37,729 nt of DNA, from positions 1 to 37,729 of the forward strand of contig CAJXNS010000011.1 in assembly GCA_913057165.1 (NCBI GenBank). Reading direction: 5' to 3'. Made by a program: the position numbers and the translations under genes. A model generated the notes under the pieces. That model saw only the letters and a list, made by a program, of their open reading frames with translations, did not search any database and had not been told where the DNA came from. This document shows positions 14,487-21,264 of this stretch, piece after piece. Origin of the DNA: an uncultured Trueperaceae bacterium (GTDB lineage: Bacteria; Deinococcota; Deinococci; Deinococcales; Trueperaceae). The first letter of the stretch is position 1. Every line of letters starts with the position of its first letter.

Positions 14487-15029
14487 TCAGCTGAGGAAGA
14501 GGATGCCGAGGACGCCGCCAGCCACGATGAGGAGGGCGGGGTGGACGTTCCATTGCAGGGCAAGCACGAGGGCGGCTGTGGCGAGTAACCAGAGCGGCCA
14601 GGTTTGGGTGAACGCGGCAGGGTTGCCCAGGGCGCGGGGGGCGAACTGGAAGGCGACGACCAGCAGGAGGGCGACGACGACAGGTCGGACGCCGCGCAGG
14701 AAGCCTTCCACTTGGGGGACGTGCCGGAAGCGGAGGTAGATGGCGAGAAGGCCGATCATCATGAGGGCGGTTGGCAGAGCGATGCCGATCAGTCCGGCAG
14801 CGGCCCCGAGGCCTCCGGCGGTTTTGTAGCCGACGTAGGCAGCCATTTTGGTGGCAATGGGTCCTGGCAGGGTGTTGCCGAATGCGAAGGCGTCGAGGAA
14901 TTCGTCTTGGGTGAGCCAGCCGCGAAGCTCGACGACCTCTTCTTGGATGAGGGGGATCATGGAGGGGCCTCCGCCGAAGCCGAAGAGGCCTACTTTGGCG
15001 AACGACCACAAGAGCTGCAGGAGTTCCAC
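14487..15029 (-). CDS. chrA: short-chain chromate transporter (CHR) protein
   Basis: 180-residue membrane protein, a half-size CHR family member. Motifs FAKVGLFGFGGGPSMIPLI (10-28) and FGNTLPGPIATKMAAYVGY (50-68) define the family. About 5-6 membrane segments. The family exports chromate (CrO4 2-); many members act on other anions. Short CHRs are normally encoded as adjacent pairs that form a heterodimer, but only one is present here. The GTG start at 15029 lies 5 bases after TAGCCT. It forms an operon with the downstream GGT-family gene and is divergent from the unknown gene at 15112. Confidence 0.9.
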   Translation of the reverse strand: MELLQLLWSFAKVGLFGFGGGPSMIPLIQEEVVELRGWLTQDEFLDAFAFGNTLPGPIATKMAAYVGYKTAGGLGAAAGLIGIALPTALMMIGLLAIYLRFRHVPQVEGFLRGVRPVVVALLLVVAFQFAPRALGNPAAFTQTWPLWLLATAALVLALQWNVHPALLIVAGGVLGILFLS

Positions 15030-15034
15030 GCCTT

Positions 15035-15105
15035 AGGCTACCGGAGGTGGTCTTGCACCGCACCCGACAATGGCGACGCTAGTTGTCGCGTGCGCTGTTT
15101 AGGTT
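15035..15105. promoter_or_regulatory. divergent leaderless promoters of chrA and the 15112 gene
   Basis: Minus strand: TAGCCT (15035-15040), 5 bases before the chrA GTG. Plus strand: TAGGTT (15100-15105), 6 bases before the ATG at 15112. Between them are CGACAA (15065-15070) and TTGTCG (15083-15088), a 6-bp inverted repeat with 12-base spacing that could be a shared operator. Confidence 0.45.
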
Positions 15106-15111
15106 GGCGGC

Positions 15112-16152
15112 ATGAACCCTTACGAACTGCTCAGCCAGGACGCACCCGCCAAGCCACCGGACCCAAAAACCGCAAGCGTGCTGCTTTGGCGTCTGCAGCA
15201 CCACCTACCCAAGGCGAGACGGGCCGAACCGGAAGACGACACGCTCATCTGGGATGCTGGACCACCCACCGTGCAGATTCAAGCGGTACCCCACCACCAG
15301 TCGTTCCGGCTTGTGGTGCGTACCCGCGTCGGACGCCTTCACGAGATCGACAGCGTCGACCGCATGTTTCGTTTATGGGGCGCTGGGACCGACGCGACCG
15401 CCACCCTCCAAGTCAATCCAGAGAACGGTGTCGTGCACGCCGTATTGGCCCTCAACCCCATGACGGGTGGCTGGGCGCACGAGGGCCGCCTTCTCCAGGT
15501 TGCCACCCTGGTCAAAATGCTTGCCGTCCGGGTGCGCGAAGCACGGCGTGCCGCCCAATCGGCAGGCTTGCTTTGTACAGACCCTGACGTGCAGCTGGGT
15601 GGCTGGCCCGACGCTGAAGCCGAAAACGCCAAGCACTCGGCGGCCGTGACGGGCATGCTGTTCTGGTCGCACGTCACGCTGACGGGCACCTCGAAACTTG
15701 GGCCGTGGTTCTCCGGCAAGCAGCAGGACGACCACCTGCGCGAGCTGCTCAATCGTGGCTGGAAGAAGCACACGCGCCGGACGGCCACAGGGGTCACATT
15801 GATCGCCCCAACAGGCGAACCCGATATCGCCCGCGTCGAGCTTGCTTGGGCGGATCACTCCCCCACGTACGGCCCGATGCTACGGATTCTGGCGTGGCCG
15901 CGCACCGTGCAGCCGGCCACCACTGGAACCCTGCTACGGCTTCAAGGGGAAGGGGTTTCACCTGTCCGGTTTGGCAACTGGACGCCGTCCAGCGATGTTC
16001 CCGCCATGAACGTGCCGGGCGAACCGGTGCCGGAAGGCATGGTGTTTGCGGTGCACCTGCCAGCCGCACTGGCCCATGCAGGCCTACTCAATGATGCGTG
16101 GGGGTGGGCTGAAGCCGCTGCGAGTGCAGCCTCAAGACGTACGACCAATTAG
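15112..16152 (+). CDS. unrecognised protein, possible tandem YbjN/chaperone-like domains
   Basis: 346 residues with no signal peptide, membrane segment or catalytic motif I recognise. Each half seems to repeat a pattern of beta strands then helix: TVQIQAVPHHQSFRLVVR and NGVVHAVLALNPMTGGWAHEG followed by a helix at about 125-147, and in the second half ARVELAWADHS and GMVFAVHLPAALAHAG followed by helix to the end. This is reminiscent of YbjN or type III-chaperone-like folds, a weak impression only. It has a leaderless start and precedes a WYL regulator in the same direction by 71 bases. Confidence 0.75.
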   Translation: MNPYELLSQDAPAKPPDPKTASVLLWRLQHHLPKARRAEPEDDTLIWDAGPPTVQIQAVPHHQSFRLVVRTRVGRLHEIDSVDRMFRLWGAGTDATATLQVNPENGVVHAVLALNPMTGGWAHEGRLLQVATLVKMLAVRVREARRAAQSAGLLCTDPDVQLGGWPDAEAENAKHSAAVTGMLFWSHVTLTGTSKLGPWFSGKQQDDHLRELLNRGWKKHTRRTATGVTLIAPTGEPDIARVELAWADHSPTYGPMLRILAWPRTVQPATTGTLLRLQGEGVSPVRFGNWTPSSDVPAMNVPGEPVPEGMVFAVHLPAALAHAGLLNDAWGWAEAAASAASRRTTN

Positions 16153-16200
16153 CATGAAGTGTCTGACGTACCAGCCCGCAGTCCTGCCGCACCGGCGCGG

Positions 16201-16206
16201 TACATT
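16201..16206 (+). promoter_or_regulatory. possible -10 element for the WYL gene
   Basis: TACATT, with a predicted start near 16213 and a short leader carrying GTGAGG before the ATG at 16224. The -35 region is poor, as for activator-dependent or autoregulated promoters. Confidence 0.3.
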
Positions 16207-16223
16207 GCAGAACGTGAGGCACC

Positions 16224-17174
16224 ATGAGTAGGAACACCGTCAAGGCGCAACGCCTCAGAGAGATCGAACGCAAGCTTGGGTTGCGGCCGTACGGCACCCG
16301 CGAGCTTGCTGCCGCCTTCGGTGTGTCCGCGCGCACCATCGAGCGTGACCTGCAGGACCTTCGTGACATGGGCATTGCCGTTGAAGAGCACGATCACCGG
16401 TACAGCCTTCCTAGCCAACCCAGCGCCCTCAACGATGTGGAAGCCTTAGCCGTCCACAGCGCCGCGCGGCTGCTTCAGCACACCGGCATTGGCGAACGGC
16501 ACTACAGGCAGGCCATGGAAAAACTCGCCGGACAGCTTCCCGATCCGGCGCGCCGCACGCTGCTGCGCGCGACCGAGGCGCTGCCCACGCAAAGCCAAGA
16601 CCGCACGCTTGATCTCGTCGCCCAGGCGTGGTTTCAAAGCCGCGTGCTGCGTTGCACGTACCACGGGGCACGCAGCGGTTCCGAGCGGACACTCAACCTT
16701 GAGGTGTGGTTTTACGAACTCAACCCAAGGAACTTAGACCCGTATGTGATCGCTTACGATCGGACGCACGCCCTTGAACTCCGCGTGTACAAGCTTGCCC
16801 GCATGACGCAGGTGCGCCTGCTTCCCGATCGTTACGTCATCCCAGAGGCGTTTGACCCGCTTGAACACATGTCGGGCGCGTGGGGCATCGTGATCGGTGA
16901 ACCCATTGAGGTGGACGTGGCTGTGTCAGCCGAGGTGGCCTTCTGGTTCACCGAGCCGAACTCCCAAACCGGTCGCATGGAGGTCCTTGACAGGCATGAC
17001 GACGGCAGCCTGGTGGTTCGGCTTTATGCGCACACCACCAAAGACGGTGACATCCATGAGTTGCTGTCGTTCCTTCTCGGGTGGGGCTCGCGCATCAAGG
17101 TACTGGCGCCGGTTGCGGTTCAAGAACGCGTGGCGGAGGAACTAAGGGCCGCGGCGCAGGTTTACGCATCGTGA
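16224..17174 (+). CDS. WYL-domain transcriptional regulator
   Basis: 316 residues. N-terminal winged HTH (about 1-60): YGTRELAAAFGVSARTIERDLQDLRDMG. The central WYL domain (about 130-215) contains LEVWFYELNPRNLDPYVIAYDR and YKLARMTQVRLL; the eponymous Trp-Tyr-Leu motif reads PYVIAYD here. The C-terminal WCX extension covers about 230-310. Family members bind DNA and respond to nucleic-acid or nucleotide ligands, controlling DNA-damage, CRISPR and phage-defence genes, but nothing adjacent is a recognised defence gene. The start has GAGG 4 bases upstream. Its neighbours on the same strand are the unknown 346-residue protein and the candidate small RNA. Confidence 0.9.
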   Translation: MSRNTVKAQRLREIERKLGLRPYGTRELAAAFGVSARTIERDLQDLRDMGIAVEEHDHRYSLPSQPSALNDVEALAVHSAARLLQHTGIGERHYRQAMEKLAGQLPDPARRTLLRATEALPTQSQDRTLDLVAQAWFQSRVLRCTYHGARSGSERTLNLEVWFYELNPRNLDPYVIAYDRTHALELRVYKLARMTQVRLLPDRYVIPEAFDPLEHMSGAWGIVIGEPIEVDVAVSAEVAFWFTEPNSQTGRMEVLDRHDDGSLVVRLYAHTTKDGDIHELLSFLLGWGSRIKVLAPVAVQERVAEELRAAAQVYAS

Positions 17175-17190
17175 AGCGCATGACGTTTCG

Positions 17191-17220
17191 TTGACAAAGA
17201 ATCACGCCAAGGACTACACT
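17191..17220 (+). promoter_or_regulatory. strong sigma70-type promoter with no downstream ORF
   Basis: Consensus TTGACA (17191-17196), 18-base spacer, TACACT (17215-17220). It begins 17 bases after the WYL gene stop and points away from that gene. The next plus-strand protein gene I accept is at 32008. Confidence 0.65.
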
Positions 17221-17226
17221 TGACGT

Positions 17227-17425
17227 GTTCCACAACTCATGGCCGTCCGCGATCCCGTCCCTCCACGGATCGTAGACCCGCTGAACAGGGTCGACTTGGA
17301 CGCCACGCTGACGCGCACGCGAGTTTGCTGTCATGCAGCAGGGTTACGGTCCAACCCTCTCGTTGTTGGTGAAACCACCTGGCGCGTCACACCAACGCCC
17401 GGCGACGGCCGGGCGTTCTCCTTGG
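17227..17425 (+). ncRNA. candidate structured small RNA (~200 nt)
   Basis: It runs from the predicted start of the TTGACA/TACACT promoter to a terminator-like hairpin AACGCCCGGC-GACG-GCCGGGCGTT (17394-17417) followed by CTCCTT. Internal inverted repeats: CGATCC-N11-GGATCG, TGCTG-N5-CAGCA, TTGGAC paired with GTCCAA, GGGTT-N7-AACCC, and near the ends CCACAAC with GTTGTTGG (one bulge). No tmRNA, RNase P, SRP or tRNA signature is visible. The length is in the 6S RNA range but I cannot show the 6S fold. An ORF starting at 17239 is arginine/proline rich, lacks a ribosome site and runs antisense through the acetyltransferase gene, so it is not accepted. Confidence 0.45.
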
Positions 17426-17465
17426 GTTCAACCTGCCTGGCATCGACACGGCCTATCGCGCGCGG

Positions 17466-18071
17466 CTACCGGCCGTGCATCTTGGCCGCCAACCGGGCCG
17501 CCAACTTCGCCTTCGCGGCTGGCCATTCAACATCCAGCATGGAGAACACGACGGAGTCACGAAGGCCGCCATCAGCCGCCCGGCCGTAGCGGCGAAGCGT
17601 TCCTTCGCGCGTCAACCCGAGTGCCTCGAGGGCCGCAAGGGAGCGAACATTACGCGCGTCAGCTTGAACCTGCAACCGAACCGTCTGACAGGCTTCAAAG
17701 GCGTACGCAAACATCACGAACTTGGCGTCGACGTTGGCTGGTCCGCCATGCTCGCTGGGGTCAAGCCAGGTAAACCCAAGCTCCATCCGCGACTCAGCCA
17801 CCACAATCCGGTTGAAACGGGAGGTGCCAATCAAACGGCCGTCGGACTTGCGTTTCACGGCCAACGGCACCGCTGTCCCCGCGTCCCGGTCCGCAAACGC
17901 TTGCGCGAAGTACGGATCATGGGGCGACGGCGAGCGCGGAACGTACGTCAGCATGAAGGCTTCGGGATTCGCTTCCACGATGGCGTGCAACGGCTCAAGG
18001 TGCGTGACCTCGAGCGGCTCCAAAGAGACGTACTGTCCTTCAAGCCTTACGTATGGATCGGGTGGCCTCAT
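17466..18071 (-). CDS. GNAT acetyltransferase, RimJ/RimL-like
   Basis: Transfers acetyl from acetyl-CoA, probably to an amino group; the substrate is unknown. 201 residues. Opening VRLEGQYVSLEPLEVTHLEPLHAIVEANPEAF and the strand-helix MELGFTWLDPSEHGGPANVDAKFVMFAYAFE fit RimJ/RimL relatives. The core ends VRLQVQADARNVRSLAALEALGLTREGTLRRYG, the usual C-terminal GNAT signature. The normal Q/R-x-x-G-x-G/A acetyl-CoA loop reads PSEHGGPANVDAK and is atypical, as in this subfamily. Start ATG with AGGT 6 bases upstream. Own promoter; its 3' end faces the small-RNA candidate. Confidence 0.88.
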   Translation of the reverse strand: MRPPDPYVRLEGQYVSLEPLEVTHLEPLHAIVEANPEAFMLTYVPRSPSPHDPYFAQAFADRDAGTAVPLAVKRKSDGRLIGTSRFNRIVVAESRMELGFTWLDPSEHGGPANVDAKFVMFAYAFEACQTVRLQVQADARNVRSLAALEALGLTREGTLRRYGRAADGGLRDSVVFSMLDVEWPAAKAKLAARLAAKMHGR

Positions 18072-18102
18072 CGTGACCTGCTACCTCCGGCTCGTGAACC
18101 AT

Positions 18103-18133
18103 CAGGTTAGGCAACCTGCGCCGTCAACGTCAA
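18103..18133 (-). promoter_or_regulatory. acetyltransferase promoter with overlapping palindrome
   Basis: On the minus strand TTGACG (18128-18133), 18-base spacer, TAACCT (18104-18109). The palindrome CAGGTT-AGGC-AACCTG (18103-18118) covers the -10 element, a position suited to repression. Confidence 0.45.
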
Positions 18134-18178
18134 CACGCCGCGGTTTCCCGTTCATCTCAAGCGGATTCCGCGGCGTGT
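18133..18178. terminator. 11-bp inverted repeat after livF
   Basis: ACACGCCGCGG and CCGCGGCGTGT, perfect over 11 bp with a 24-base loop, 44 bases beyond the livF stop. The loop is long and no T-run is present; a 3'-end stabiliser for the liv mRNA is likely. Confidence 0.4.
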
Positions 18179-18221
18179 GATGTGTGCGTCACGTTCCTAC
18201 ATGCAGGTGGCCAGGGGCCGC

Positions 18222-18947
18222 TTACACGTCACCAAGGTACGCCTTCTTCATGTCTTCGTTGGCCAACAACTCTTGTGCTGGACCCGAGAGGACCACTTCG
18301 CCCGTCTGCAACACGTAACCGCGGTCGGCAACCGATAGCGCCACATTCGCGTTCTGTTCGACCACAAAGACGCTGATGCCTTCATCGTTGACGGTTTTGA
18401 TGATCTCGAAGATCTTTTCAACGAACAGCGGGGCCAGACCCATCGACGGTTCATCCATCAAGATGAGTTTCGGGCGACTCATCAAGGCTCGCCCCATCGC
18501 CAGCATCTGCTGTTCGCCGCCGGACATGGTGCCGCCCATCTGGTTGAGGCGTTCACCGATACGAGGGAACAACGAGATGACGTAATCCATATCTTCGCGA
18601 ATGCCTTTACGGTCGTTTCGCAGGTAGGAGCCCATCTCTAGGTTCTCGCGGACCGTCATCTTTGGAAAGATCCGGCGGTTCTCAGGGACAACCGCCATGC
18701 CTCGTTCAATACGTTCGGCAGTGGTGAGGGTGTCGGCCCGCTCGCCCCGAAAGTACATTTCTCCTTCGCTGACGCGCACAATGCCGAGGATGGTCTTCAA
18801 GGTTGTGCTTTTACCGGAGGCGTTACCGCCTAAGAGGCACACCATTTCGCCGGGGTAGATCTGCATGTCCACGTTGTGGAGCACACGAATCGGCCCGTAG
18901 TGGGTGGTGACCTGCCGCATATCGAGCAGTGTTTCGCGGTCGCTCAC
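18222..18947 (-). CDS. livF: branched-chain amino acid-type ABC transporter ATPase LivF
   Basis: One of two ATPases of the HAAT-family importer. 241 residues. Walker A GGNASGKST (40-48), Q-loop region VVPENRRIFPKMTVRENLEMG (86-106), signature MSGGEQQ (141-147), Walker B LILMDEP (161-167) and switch region VFVVEQNA. All key residues are intact. The GTG start overlaps the livG stop by GTGA. Last gene of livKHMGF. Confidence 0.96.
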   Translation of the reverse strand: MSDRETLLDMRQVTTHYGPIRVLHNVDMQIYPGEMVCLLGGNASGKSTTLKTILGIVRVSEGEMYFRGERADTLTTAERIERGMAVVPENRRIFPKMTVRENLEMGSYLRNDRKGIREDMDYVISLFPRIGERLNQMGGTMSGGEQQMLAMGRALMSRPKLILMDEPSMGLAPLFVEKIFEIIKTVNDEGISVFVVEQNANVALSVADRGYVLQTGEVVLSGPAQELLANEDMKKAYLGDV

Positions 18948-19747
18948 AGTTCCACCTCCTCGCTGGCATCGTCGTCCGCACGCTTGCCCAGGTAGGCCTC
19001 AAGGACCTTCTCGTCGTTGACGACATCCTTGTAGCTGCCTTCGGCAATCTTTTGGCCGTAATCGAGCACGACCACGCGGTCGCTAATTTCCCCGACCAGG
19101 TTCATTTTGTGCTCCACGAGCAGGATGGTGTAGCCCCCTTCGTCGCGCATGCGCCGGATGATTTGGGTGATCTCAGCGGTTTCTTTGGGGTTCATCCCGG
19201 CGCTCGGTTCATCCAGCAGCAGCATTTTTGCACCCGTCGCCATTGCCCGAGCCATTTCCGTGCGCCGACGGTTGGCGTAACTGAGCACGTACACCGGTTG
19301 ATGCAACCGGAAGCTCATGAGGCGTGGACCGAAAAAGGCCAGCTTCTCCATGGCCACGTCGTGCATGTGCGCTTCTGCCTTGCGGTAGCTAGGGGTACGC
19401 AAGACCGCTTGCCACCACGGGACTTTCAGTTGGTGGTGCTGCGGGATGAGGACGTTATCGAGCACAGAGAGATTGGTGAAGAGGCGCAGGTTTTGAAATG
19501 TTCGTGCAATACCCGCGTCCACCACTTGGTTTGGACGCATGCCCACCAGTGAACGGCCTTCCAGTTCAATGCTGCCGCTGTCTGGGGTGTACACGCCTGT
19601 GATCAGGTTGAACAGGGTGGTCTTCCCTGCGCCGTTTGGGCCGATCACCGACACAATTTCGCCGGGCTCGACGTCGAAGCTTAGGTTGGTGGTGGCTTGC
19701 AAGCCACCGAAACTCTTGTTGAGGTTACGAACGCTGAGCATCGACAT
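18944..19747 (-). CDS. livG: branched-chain amino acid-type ABC transporter ATPase LivG
   Basis: 267 residues. Walker A GPNGAGKT (36-43), the LivG-typical GIARTFQNLRLFTNLSVLDNVL (78-99), Walker B LLLDEP (175-180), H212 in LLVEH and the C-terminal BCA-type extension YLGKRADDD. The ABC signature reads LSYANRR (154-160) where LivG usually has LxYGQQRR, so its Gly-Gln is replaced by Ala-Asn; hydrolysis may lean on the LivF signature. It ends in an acidic tail (ADDDASEEVEL). It starts 2 bases after the livM stop. Confidence 0.95.
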   Translation of the reverse strand: MSMLSVRNLNKSFGGLQATTNLSFDVEPGEIVSVIGPNGAGKTTLFNLITGVYTPDSGSIELEGRSLVGMRPNQVVDAGIARTFQNLRLFTNLSVLDNVLIPQHHQLKVPWWQAVLRTPSYRKAEAHMHDVAMEKLAFFGPRLMSFRLHQPVYVLSYANRRRTEMARAMATGAKMLLLDEPSAGMNPKETAEITQIIRRMRDEGGYTILLVEHKMNLVGEISDRVVVLDYGQKIAEGSYKDVVNDEKVLEAYLGKRADDDASEEVEL

Positions 19748-19749
19748 CG

Positions 19750-21264
19750 TTAGCGGCCCTCCTCTTCGTCGTCTTGTTCGGGCTGCCAGTCGCGCCCCTC
19801 GCCGTAGCGGGGTTCGTCCGGATCGGGCTTGGTACCCCGCTCAAGGAACGGCACCGCATTCGGCGCGTCCTCAGCCGTCAAGCTTGCTGGGAGCGGGTCT
19901 TCACTGGAGGTGGCAGAACCACGGTTGAGGTCGGGGTTCGATAACCACGCATCCTGGGCGCGCTCCTCATCGCTGGGTTGATCTTTGCGTTCACGTAACG
20001 CCCAAGCCCAGCTGAACTCCGCCCGACTCATGATGCCTTCTGGACGGAACGCCATGATCACGATCAGCAGGACCGCGAGAAGAATCCGCCGCATCCCGAA
20101 CGCTTGGAAGGTCCCATCAAGCGCTGGGCTGTTCTGGCCAAAGATCGCGAACAGGAGTGTCCCGAGCCCGATCAGGCCTAAGACGACCACCAGCGGGTGG
20201 AGCACGGGCCTCATACGACGGGTTTTTCGGTACAGCCAGCCGCCCGCCGCTGCGATCAAGATTAGCGAACCGATCACGCCGAACCAGACCGGCAGGCCGT
20301 AGGTCTTCTCAAGCGGGTCGCCGTACTGTTGGACGAAGACCACCACCGCCACGCCCATGAGGACGCCCGTATAAGATCCCGTCCCGCCGACACTGATGGC
20401 CACAAGGAAGAAGAAGGTCAAGAAGAACAAGAAGAAGTCGAGCCGGGCAGCGGATAGGTAGGACACCCACAGACCACCGGCAATGCCGGCAAAGAACGCG
20501 GAGATGGCGAAGGCGAGCACCTTGCTGCGGGCGAGGTTGACGCCCATGGCTTCGGCTGCGATTTCGTCTTCACGAATGCCTTGCAGGGCCCGCCCGAACG
20601 AACTGAACTTGATTTTCGTCATCACGAACAGTGTGAGGCCGAGGATGGCGAACGTCCACCAAATGCTTTTGCCGAAGTCGTTGGGCACGCCCGCAAAACC
20701 TAGTGCGCCGTTGGTGAACGGGCTGAAGAGGCTGGTGGAGGCCGACAGGCGGATGATCTCACCAAACCCGAACGTGACGATGGCGAGGTAGTCACCTTTG
20801 AGCCGCAGGCTGGGGATGCCCACAATGAGGCCGAAGATCATCGCCACGAAACCGCCGACAAGCAAGGCCACCAGGAAGCGAACCCAAAGCGTTTCGGGGG
20901 TGGTGAGCGCTTGGAGGCCTACGGCATTGAAGGCGTTTTCAACGGACAGGCTGAGGGTAAACGGCGTCATGTCTGAACGTGCTTGGGATGCGATGCGTTC
21001 CCGCACGTCGGCTGGCACGATGAGCAGTGACGTGACGTAACCGCCGATGAGCATGAAGCCGTGGTGGCCCAGCGACAGAATGCCGGTGGTGCCGTTCACC
21101 AGGTTAAGGCTTAGTGCGGCAATACCCCAGATGGCGAAGAGGGCAAGCGTGTCGTTCAGCTTCGCGCCACCATTGCCCTCGACGAGGGCGAGAAGGACGG
21201 CGACGATGGCGCCGACACCGAGGGTGAGCATGACGTTTCGCAGTCGGGTACGCGAGTCGCTCAT
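19750..21264 (-). CDS. livM: branched-chain amino acid-type ABC permease LivM with long acidic C-terminal tail
   Basis: Membrane permease of about 504 residues, against 300-350 for most LivM. The core has LNLVNGTTGILSLGHHGFMLIGGY (54-77), IPSLRLKGDYLAIVTFGFGEI and the ATPase-coupling loop IREDEIAAEAMGVN. After the coupling loop there are extra membrane segments (GSLILIAAAGGWLY, LVVVLGLIGLGTLLFAIF) before the closing RPEGIMSR. A tail of about 90 polar, acidic residues follows, with no recognised domain. The ATG at 21264 overlaps the livH stop as TGATG; a GTG one codon earlier is possible. Confidence 0.93.
   Translation of the reverse strand: MSDSRTRLRNVMLTLGVGAIVAVLLALVEGNGGAKLNDTLALFAIWGIAALSLNLVNGTTGILSLGHHGFMLIGGYVTSLLIVPADVRERIASQARSDMTPFTLSLSVENAFNAVGLQALTTPETLWVRFLVALLVGGFVAMIFGLIVGIPSLRLKGDYLAIVTFGFGEIIRLSASTSLFSPFTNGALGFAGVPNDFGKSIWWTFAILGLTLFVMTKIKFSSFGRALQGIREDEIAAEAMGVNLARSKVLAFAISAFFAGIAGGLWVSYLSAARLDFFLFFLTFFFLVAISVGGTGSYTGVLMGVAVVVFVQQYGDPLEKTYGLPVWFGVIGSLILIAAAGGWLYRKTRRMRPVLHPLVVVLGLIGLGTLLFAIFGQNSPALDGTFQAFGMRRILLAVLLIVIMAFRPEGIMSRAEFSWAWALRERKDQPSDEERAQDAWLSNPDLNRGSATSSEDPLPASLTAEDAPNAVPFLERGTKPDPDEPRYGEGRDWQPEQDDEEEGR

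Noticed and set aside
14479-15063. N-terminal extension of the GGT-family frame by about 195 codons
   Set aside because: The extension is arginine/proline rich and lies on chrA in another frame; the GGT domain begins at the ATG at 14478.
15112-17174. Calling the unknown-WYL pair a phage-defence system
   Set aside because: No nuclease, helicase, protease or other effector motif is visible in the unknown protein; kept only as a question.
17239-17589. 116-codon ORF after the orphan promoter
   Set aside because: No ribosome binding site, low-complexity Arg/Pro/Ala composition, and half of it is antisense to the acetyltransferase gene.
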